Made by a program: the position numbers and the translations under genes
NCBI RefSeq assembly: GCF_034190915.1
Contig: NW_026947488.1
Span: 1,312,501 to 1,376,500, forward strand
From: Cavia porcellus
Lineage: Eukaryota; Chordata; Mammalia; Rodentia; Caviidae
Length of the DNA: 64,000 nt
Direction: 5' to 3'
The notes under the pieces: generated by a model
Database searches by the model: none
What the model saw: the letters and a program-made list of their open reading frames with translations, nothing else
Told to the model about the DNA's origin: nothing
Shown: positions 59,001 to 64,000 of the stretch, in pieces
Layout of the letters: the number at the start of each line of letters is the position of its first letter
Numbering within the stretch: the first letter of the stretch is position 1

Positions 59001-62000
59001 ATGGGCCTGCCTGACCTCGGCTGGCACCCAGACCACAGAGGTTCCATGGGGAAACCTGCGGGCGGTGGCCAAGCAGTGACTGAGGGTATAGATGGCCCCA
59101 GCCTCTTCCCCAGCATCCCCCAAAACCCTGCTGGAGGTGCCTGAGTCAGGCTGCTGGGGCCTGGCCGGGCCTGGCACGGCCTGGCACAGGACTGGCTCTG
59201 GGGCCTGGCGTCTGCTTACCTGTTCGGCCTGTGGCAGACACTGCCTCACTCAGCCCTGTGCCATAGACAGCTGAGACCAGGACCCTGTACTTGGTGGCAG
59301 CCAGCAGGTCAGGCAGCGTGGCATGGCTCCTGGGGCCTGGCACAGAGATCTGGAGGGCAGGGATTGCCTGAGTCGCTATGCTGGGGTGTCGCTCACTGTG
59401 AAGCTGGGCTCCCCTGGCCTGTCTGTCTCCCCACAGGGGGACAGGAGCCCTGGCAGACAGGGCAGGCCACGACTCACCCGCTGGGCCCTGAAGCCAGCAG
59501 CTTCCAGCTTCTCAGACTCACCGATTTCTCAGGTCCTGAGCCCGAGGCTGGTGCATAAGTGAGCCGGTAGTGGAGAACAGGGCCGCCTGGGGGTGTCCAG
59601 CTGACGTGCAGGCTGTTGGGGGTCTCTGAGGACAGGGCCAGGCCCGAGGGGGGGCTCCTGCTCACTGAAGCTGGACAACAGTACAAGCAGTGTGGGGCTC
59701 AGGGCTGGCATAAAGGGGCACCCTAGGGACCCGAGGACAAGGCAAGCAGCCCTGCGCCACGCTCCGCACCCTGCACTGCCACAGGCTGTGCCACCCTACA
59801 CCGGGCCCTGTCTACTGCTGTACTGTGCCCCTGCGGGCCCTTCCACCTGACCTGCCTCCACCTAGAGCCTGTGTCAGCCATGCCATGTCATCCGGACCCA
59901 GGAAACTTGCATGGGCTATCAAGGCCAGGAGACCTTGAGACTTGAGGGGTCTATCCGCCAGCGGTTCTGGGAGTCTGAGTTTCTAGGCCTGCAAAGCTGG
60001 GTGAATCTGGGGCCCCCCTTGGGCTGAGCCTGCCCAAGCTCAGCAAGGTGGAGGAAGCGATGCCTACCGGGCGTGTAGTGCAGGGTGACAGGGTCGCTTC
60101 GGGTCCCGTCCCTATAGTAGGCCAGGATGGTGATCTCATACTCCGAGTGCTGCCCCAGGCCGGACAGGACAGCAGTGCTGAGAACGCCTGGGACAGAGAC
60201 CTGGAAGAGGAGGATTTGGGATCTGCCCAGCTCACACACGGCCTTGATGGAGACCTGATCCCAGACTATGGATGGGCAGGTGACCTCAAGACACAGGTCT
60301 GGGTGGGCACAAGCGGGGCCTGACCCCTGGTCCAGCCAGGGGCCGGGGTTTGGCAGGTCTCCCCTGAGGCTCAACCATCCCTTTGCCCACCCTTATCCTC
60401 ACCTCATGGGCCTTCCCCTCTCCCAGGGGTGTCCACTTGATCTGGTAGACAAGCACACCAGACGGGGCCGAGGCTGCCCACGTCAGCCTGACCGAGTCAC
60501 CGGGCAGCTCTGTCACAGACAGCTGGCTCGGGCTGGGTGCTTTCCCTGGAAGATGGAGGCAGGAGGCAGAGCCGGGGGTGGGGGAGGGCAGCCCTGAGAC
60601 AAGCAGCCCTGGCTCCTGTCCTCCTGTCCTCCTGTCCACCTGGCTCAATCCTGGCTCAGGGCAGAGCTACCACATACAAGTGGACCCAAACTGCGTGGCT
60701 GGACAGAAGGTGCAGCCCACCCTGGGCCAGCCCCGCCTACCTCCCACTCACCTGTGATCACATGGCCGGTCAGTGTGGAGGACACGCCTCCGGAATAGAG
60801 GGAGGTGACTTGCACGGTGTAAGTGGTGGAGGAGGAGAGCGGGCCCAGGGTGGCCGAGGTGGCATTCCCAGGGACCTCTTTCTGTGGGGCAGGGGGCACA
60901 GGCAGACACATTGGGCACCGGAGCCCCTGCTGGGAAGAGACTCAGGCCCAGTACCTGCAGCTAGGACCGCATGAGCCCCAAACAGAGGAAACAGGGTTGA
61001 CCAGGGGAGCCCAGGACAGCTCCCTTCCCCACGCCCCACCAGCTCTTGCACCGGATTGGGCCTCACACCAGGAGCGCCTGTGACCCCAAGGCACTGCTCT
61101 CCATGCGTCTGCTCTCCTATGCCTCTGTCTCGCCCCAGGACTCCCGAGCAAGCACTCTACCGGCTGGGGTGATGCTGACCCTGTGCCCCACCAGCCCAGA
61201 GAGAGGCCAGGGCAGGGGCTACATGGGGCACTGAGGCTCCCCTGGGCTCTGGGACACTGACTATGGGAGTCCCTTGGGACCCACAGCCCAGAAGTCCCCG
61301 CCCTCACCTGTCCTGAGTGGCCACCGTCGCTTGAGACATAGCTGACTCTGAACAGGTGTGCAGGCCGTGGAGTATCCCCCCAGGTTACCAGGGCCGAGTC
61401 GTGGCTCACATCCGAGAAGCCCAGGGGTCCTGGCGGGGCCAGGGCGGCTGTGGAGCAGAGCAAGACCTTGGAGCTGACGCTCCCTTCTGCCCTGCCTGAT
61501 GCTGGGGAGCAGCCAGGCAGTGCTAGGGCAGGATGCAGGAGCCCACCCATGGAAGGTTTAGGAAACAGCACAGGGTGCCAGCCGTGGGGTCAGGAGCTGG
61601 GCAGGCACTCACACGTTCTGGCATGGATGCCCCGGGCCTCGCTGGCCTCTGGCCCTCGCAGGCTTTGCACCAAGACCTTGTAGTCCCTGTCTGGCTCCAG
61701 GCTGTCCAGCAGCACCTCAGGCCGCCCCACCCGCACCTGGAGGGACAGGTCAGGGCCCGATCTGCCCCACCCCATCTGTCCCGACCCGTCTCCCTCCCAG
61801 GCCACACACCTCTCTTCCCTCTTCCTGGACCTTGGGAGAGGCTGGTAAGCACCGCACCAGGTACTGGGTGGCCCCAGCTGAGGGCGACCAGGTGAGGTGG
61901 AGGGTCCTGGGTGTAGCTGCAGCCAGAGTCAGTGTGCGGGGCGGAAGAAGGGGTGCTGGGGAGGAGCAACCATTAGGGGCACTTTGAGGGTGTAGCACAC

Positions 62001-63763
62001 ACAGAAGTCACACCGTGAGCAAGGTAGCCCTGTTCATGCTTTGCAAGGACTTCCCAGCACCTGACCGTATGCGTGGTGTCCTCTAAGGAAGGACTAGCAG
62101 AGGGTGGCACTCGCCCAGGGGAGGGCAGGTCCTGAGCCGCTTTCCCCAGCTTCACAGGGACCCTGTCCTGGCCCACAGTTCTAGAGAAGTCGAGCCCCTG
62201 TATCTACCAGGGCATGTGCCCACAGTAGGAAGGACATAGCCACAGGGGGTGAAAAGAGCCCCACAAAGACCACATGATGCTGTTGCTATGACAACATGGC
62301 AGACCCAGAGAGGGGAGCAGGGCTGGGCAAGGGGCTGGGGACACTGAAGGGGTGCAGAGTGCTTTTCTGGGGACAAAGGGGTGTACAGCGCCCCCCTGGG
62401 GATGGAGGAGAACAGAGCGTCCTTCAGGACCAGAGAGATCCACAGTGGACCGAGGAGATGGTCATACAGTTTGGAATGCATGGTGGCCAGCTTCTGCATG
62501 GCCACTGTGAATGGGTGAGCCAGGTGGCACCGGACAGAGCCACAGAGATATTCCGGGGCTTGGGGCAGTGACCTCGGCCATGGGCCAGGCAGGGGTGGAT
62601 GCTGTGGTCAGAAGAGGACACCCAGGGTCAGAGAGACAGGGATGGTCAGAGATGGCTGGTGCCAGGCCCTGAAGGGAGGGCAGGGCAGGGACCACCAACA
62701 CCCACCCACCTGTGGTTGCCAGGCCACGAAGACCCTTGCCGACCCCGCCCTCATAGACGGGCAGTACTGACACCAGGTACTCAGTGCTGGCGGTCAGGTT
62801 CTGAAGCTCTACGGATGCAGCAGAGCCTTCCACCACCACCTGAAACAGCACCCAGACTGGGCAGGGCACAGAGCAGGGCACTGTTCCCTGAGGGGTTTGG
62901 GGCCATGTGTGTCTCCGCACTGGTGCAGTCTACCACCAAGCACAGTGGCACCTGCTGAGGCGCAGGTGGGTGGGACAATCAACACAGCCAGCCACGTGGC
63001 TACCTGTCCTGTCAAGGCCACCTCCCTGGGCCTCAGCCCTCGGCCACCTCCTCTGGCCTGCTCTGCCCCATGGTGCCCACATGCACCCCTGCCCTGTCTC
63101 CACTCCAGCCGTCCTTTCTCAGGGTGACCTGGCTACGTGGGCCTGTAATCCCAACACAGCTACAATTCTCAGAGCCCTTCCCAAGGTGTGGCTGGCCGGG
63201 TTCCTGCAGCTGCCCTGGCTCTGTGTGGGTGAACCCAGCAGGGTCCCCCAAGCCAGAGAAGCTGGTGCCACTCACTTCCTGGCGGGCGCCACCCCTGGAA
63301 GGCCACCACACAATGAGATACTCGAGGGGTGGCTGAGGAGCCGGGGTCCAGGACACACGGATGCTGGAGGGGGTGACCTGGCCCAGCACCAGGCTGGTGC
63401 ACATGGGGAGGGCATCCAGGGCTGGAGCAGCTGGGGCCAGGGTGGTTGCGGGTGGAAAGTGGTGGTCTGGGCCCCAGCTCAGCTTGCAGACCCGTGGAGG
63501 CCAGGCAGACCCTCGAAGCGTGCCACGCAGGAGCCCCAGCTTCCGTGTCCCTCTGTCCCAAGTGCTGGGCAGGCCTGGCAGCATCCCTGCTCCCTCACCG
63601 GCGGCCCTGCTCAGGCTCCAGCCTTGGATCTTCTGGCAGATGAGGCGGCTGAGTAGGCCAGCGAGCGTGGCCAGCTGAGGGAAGTCCAGCACGTTGTGGA
63701 CGGTGATGTCCTGCGGCTGGGATGCCAGGAGCTTCAGCTCAGCCTCGTCGGCATTCTTCACAC
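46927..63763 (-). CDS. COL20A1: Collagen alpha-1(XX) chain, FACIT family (partial: N-terminal part lies beyond the window)
   Basis: Extracellular-matrix collagen of the fibril-associated (FACIT) type. In coding order the window holds the end of a VWA domain, five FN3 domains, a short linker, a TSPN/laminin-G-like domain, a short Gly-X-Y region and a C-terminal tail. I resolved 28 exons, about 2.9 kb of coding sequence. Reading phases are continuous throughout: every FN3 domain begins and ends in phase 1, and collagen exons are in phase 0. VWA plus five FN3 plus TSPN plus a short collagen region matches COL20A1 rather than COL12A1 or COL14A1. Its position tail-to-tail with CHRNA4 agrees with mammalian synteny. 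The 5' exons (N-terminal FN3, most of VWA) are outside. Two small exons at the TSPN-collagen junction and the last exon are tentative. Confidence 0.93.
47159..47225 (-). CDS. COL20A1: COL20A1 C-terminal non-collagenous exon 1
   Basis: 67 bp, phase 0 in and 1 out. Encodes GEPQSLATIFQLVSQACESA and IQ. It leaves the collagen repeat for a helical-looking segment with one cysteine that could serve chain assembly. Donor GTGAGT. Confidence 0.88.
47326..47361 (-). CDS. COL20A1: COL20A1 collagen exon (36 bp)
   Basis: Four triplets, GLPGPKGERGEK, between GCTGCAG and GTGGGT. It ends the main triple-helical stretch. Confidence 0.92.
47721..47792 (-). CDS. COL20A1: COL20A1 collagen exon (72 bp)
   Basis: Eight triplets, beginning GFQGLAGARGTNGERG and ending PPGAVGPT, between TTCTGCAG and GTAAGT. 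Confidence 0.93.
48549..48602 (-). CDS. COL20A1: COL20A1 collagen exon (54 bp)
   Basis: Encodes GMRGLEGPAGLPGPPGPR, six perfect triplets, between TTACCAG and GTAGGC. Confidence 0.93.
48862..48915 (-). CDS. COL20A1: COL20A1 collagen exon (54 bp)
   Basis: Encodes GHPGQRGAPGRVGLQGPK, six perfect triplets, between CCTTTCAG and GTACTG. Confidence 0.93.
49027..49080 (-). CDS. COL20A1: COL20A1 collagen exon (54 bp)
   Basis: Encodes GPPGVKGEKGDHGLPGLQ, six perfect triplets, between CCTCCAG and GTAGCG. It has a charged KGEKGD run. Confidence 0.93.
49168..49263 (-). CDS. COL20A1: COL20A1 collagen exon (96 bp) with a triplet interruption
   Basis: 32 residues starting GEPGPPGQTGPEGPGGQQG and ending GTQGRTIQGPV. 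The Gly-X-Y rhythm breaks once, at G-R-T-I-Q-G (about 49,177-49,191). This is why the exon is not a multiple of 9 bp. Such interruptions are usual in FACIT collagens. Confidence 0.93.
49264..51382 (-). other. COL20A1: COL20A1 collagen-region intron with AT-rich element
   Basis: 2.1-kb intron between two Gly-X-Y exons. It contains an AT-rich, non-repetitive block at about 49,560-50,060 (separate entry). The remainder is ordinary GC-rich intron with no coding feature. Confidence 0.75.
49560..50060. promoter_or_regulatory. Candidate conserved non-coding element in a COL20A1 intron
   Basis: About 500 bases that are much more AT-rich than the surrounding DNA yet keep many CpGs (for example ACGCCGG, TGCGCGAGC, AACGGTCGG). 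It carries homeodomain and octamer-like words (CAAATTAATAGCAAAC, TGCAAATAAG). It is not a recognisable repeat and has no ORF. Conservation is inferred from composition only. Confidence 0.4.
51383..51436 (-). CDS. COL20A1: COL20A1 collagen exon (54 bp)
   Basis: Six Gly-X-Y triplets, GLPGSSGVPGRQGLPGPK, flanked by TTCCCAG and GTGAGT. 54 bp is the classic collagen exon size. It precedes the 2.1-kb intron that holds the AT-rich candidate element at about 49,560-50,060. Confidence 0.93.
52177..52193 (-). CDS. COL20A1: COL20A1 candidate 17-bp collagen micro-exon
   Basis: Acceptor CCTCCAG and donor GTGAGT enclose 17 bases that, with one base from the preceding candidate exon, read G-P-Q-G-P-P and continue in frame into the next Gly-X-Y exon. 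No AG lies further upstream in the collagen-like frame, so the short form is the only splice-consistent reading I see. Confidence 0.45.
52365..52401 (-). CDS. COL20A1: COL20A1 candidate small exon between TSPN and collagen region
   Basis: Tentative 37-bp exon. Acceptor CTCCCAG is good; donor CCAG/GTGTGG is weaker. It encodes GCLCTQGIAPMP plus one base. Chosen because it is the only stretch I found here that joins the phase-0 end of the TSPN exon to the phase needed by the next Gly-X-Y exon. The Cys-containing peptide fits a FACIT junction but is not confirmed. Confidence 0.4.
52577..52654 (-). CDS. COL20A1: COL20A1 end of TSPN domain
   Basis: 78 bp, phase 0. Encodes FQLQVLQIMCGDTWADEDRC and CELPAS. 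The last strand (LQVLQIMC) pairs with the Cys of the previous exon in related domains. The C-C-E-L-P motif marks the exit toward the collagen region. Confidence 0.9.
52733..52891 (-). CDS. COL20A1: COL20A1 TSPN domain exon 4
   Basis: 159 bp, phase 0. Encodes VHVAVGRSKVRLYVDCRKVA, then ERPIGEAG and GFVTLGRLAKA. It carries the conserved V-x-L-Y-V-D-C strand found in TSPN domains of FACIT collagens. Confidence 0.93.
53236..53345 (-). CDS. COL20A1: COL20A1 TSPN domain exon 3
   Basis: 110 bp, phase 1 in and 0 out. Encodes AGRKSLTYFHHNPRAALQEV and then TFDLQEMKKIFFGSFHK, matching the internal strands of the TSPN domain. Donor GTCAGC. Confidence 0.92.
53633..53775 (-). CDS. COL20A1: COL20A1 TSPN domain exon 2
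   Basis: 143 bp, phase 2 in and 1 out. Encodes DVHPAALPAEHTIVFLLRLI, then PETPREAFALWQITAEDFQP and VLGVLLDG, the classic TSPN strand pattern (FLLRL, FALWQI). Confidence 0.93.
53776..57284 (-). other. COL20A1: COL20A1 large intron inside the TSPN domain
   Basis: 3.5 kb separating the first two TSPN exons, much longer than its neighbours. Positions 54,620-55,300 are lower in GC and look like an old, unclassified interspersed repeat. They include two to three imperfect copies of a unit of about 42 bp (54,740-54,870). A short AT-rich stretch lies at 56,330-56,450. No exon recognised. Confidence 0.7.
57285..57423 (-). CDS. COL20A1: COL20A1 TSPN domain exon 1
   Basis: 139 bp. Encodes GFDLMVAFGLVWKEYASIRG and then WGPTPTFTLFKDAQLTRRA. 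This is the start of the TSPN/laminin-G-like domain of FACIT collagens. Phase 1 in, phase 2 out. A 3.5-kb intron follows. Confidence 0.92.
58263..58301 (-). CDS. COL20A1: COL20A1 39-bp linker exon between FN3 and TSPN
   Basis: A small exon with a good acceptor (CCTCACAG) and donor (GTAGGT). It encodes about 13 residues, ACPALPQNSSLPG, with a possible N-glycosylation sequon NSS. Phase 1 on both sides fits the preceding FN3 exon and the following GFDLMVAF exon exactly, which supports it although it is too short to see by open frame alone. Confidence 0.75.
59220..59670 (-). CDS. COL20A1: COL20A1 FN3 domain, fifth after VWA (2 exons)
   Basis: Exons 59522-59670 (149 bp) and 59220-59349 (130 bp). 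The first has SSETPNSLHVSWTPPGGPVL and HYRLTYAPASG. The second has LPDLLAATKYRVLVSAVYGTG, ending ATGRTG. Phases 1-0 and 0-1. This is the last FN3 domain before the TSPN domain. Confidence 0.93.
60068..60545 (-). CDS. COL20A1: COL20A1 FN3 domain, fourth after VWA (2 exons)
   Basis: Exons 60403-60545 (143 bp) and 60068-60200 (133 bp). The first has LSVTELPGDSVRLTWAAS and VYQIKWTPLGEGKAHE. The second has GLGQHSEYEITILAYYRDG and ends HYTPG. Phases 1-0 and 0-1. Confidence 0.93.
60752..61447 (-). CDS. COL20A1: COL20A1 FN3 domain, third after VWA (2 exons)
   Basis: Exons 61308-61447 (140 bp) and 60752-60881 (130 bp). The first has PPGPLGFSDVSHDSALVTWG and LFRVSYVSSDGG. The second has the N-glycosylation sequon NAT and SSSTTYTVQVTSLYSGGVS. 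Phases 1-0 and 0-1. Confidence 0.92.
61613..61955 (-). CDS. COL20A1: COL20A1 FN3 domain, second after VWA (2 exons)
   Basis: Exons 61810-61955 (146 bp) and 61613-61736 (124 bp), separated by a 73-bp intron. Sequence includes TLHLTWSPSAGATQYLVRCL and LDSLEPDRDYKVLVQSLRG, the usual FN3 Trp and Tyr positions. Phases 1-0 and 0-1. Confidence 0.92.
62710..63430 (-). CDS. COL20A1: COL20A1 FN3 domain, first after VWA (2 exons)
   Basis: Exons 63276-63430 (155 bp) and 62710-62839 (130 bp). The first begins APALDALPMCTSL and carries the FN3 B-strand Trp (SIRVSWTP) and LEYLIVWW. The second has VELQNLTASTEYLVSVLPVYEGG with the tyrosine corner typical of FN3. Exon phases are 1-0 and 0-1, so the pair is a symmetric module. 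Confidence 0.93.
63599..63763 (-). CDS. COL20A1: COL20A1 exon: C-terminal end of VWA domain
   Basis: 165 bp, acceptor GAGCAG, donor GTGAGG; starts and ends in phase 1. Encodes VKNADEAELKLLASQPQDI, then HNVLDFPQLATLAGLLSRLICQKIQG. This is the last strand and C-terminal helix of a von Willebrand A domain followed by a linker. It is the most upstream COL20A1 exon in the window. Confidence 0.93.
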
Positions 63764-64000
63764 CTGCTCAGGTGGAGAGTGGCAGGTGTGCAGCCAGCCC
63801 CGTGTGCACCCTCATCCTACTCACAAACAGGACTGTGGGGTGGGCTGCTGAGTGCCCAAGAGCCTGTGAGAGAGGGCCTAGGGCCAAGGGAGGCCCACGT
63901 GCTTGAGCCACGCTAGGCCAGGTGGCCACGTGGGTGCTGGATGGAGGGCTTGTGGGTGAGGATGTCTGGGAGATCCCCGGACACCCCGAAATCTAGGGCT

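Overview
This is a window of mammalian genomic DNA, not a microbial operon. It carries two multi-exon genes with GT-AG introns, a CpG-rich promoter, poly(A) signals and decayed retroelements. The retroelements point to a rodent outside the mouse/rat group: monomeric B1-like (7SL-derived) SINEs, tRNA-derived ID SINEs, and B1 units fused to an ID-like tail (B1-dID type). I recall the fused type from squirrel-, beaver- and guinea-pig-related lineages. The exact species cannot be fixed from the sequence alone.

Layout. Positions 1-24,000 are intergenic, with SINEs, a degenerate LINE-1 relic (about 8,510-10,860), simple repeats and several AT-rich islands of homeodomain-type motifs that look like conserved non-coding elements. 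Positions 24,251-36,981 (+) hold the complete six-exon coding region of CHRNA4, the neuronal nicotinic acetylcholine receptor alpha-4 subunit. It assembles to 628 residues without a frameshift, with a CpG island and polypyrimidine tract upstream and an ATTAAA poly(A) signal at 37,238. Positions 37,260-45,450 are intergenic, with antisense LINE-1 relics and young and old ID/B1 SINEs. From about 45,470 to the right edge lies COL20A1 on the minus strand, the FACIT-type collagen XX alpha-1 chain. It enters the window at the last exon of its VWA domain and continues through five FN3 domains, a 39-bp linker exon, a TSPN/laminin-G-like domain, a short collagen domain and a C-terminal tail. I resolved 28 coding exons (about 968 residues); two short ones and the terminal exon are tentative. 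The N-terminal part of the gene lies beyond position 64,000.

The two genes are tail-to-tail, matching the conserved CHRNA4/COL20A1 neighbourhood (human 20q13.33, inverted). By that synteny KCNQ2 should lie to the left of CHRNA4, but I recognise no KCNQ2 coding sequence here. The genes do not form a functional unit: one is a neuronal ligand-gated channel subunit, the other an extracellular-matrix protein. I found no previously undescribed protein system. The best second-look items are candidate regulatory elements: an AT-rich, CpG-retaining element inside a COL20A1 collagen intron, homeodomain-motif clusters upstream of CHRNA4 and in its intron 4, a CHRNA4 upstream ORF, and a G-rich/triplex-prone promoter tract.
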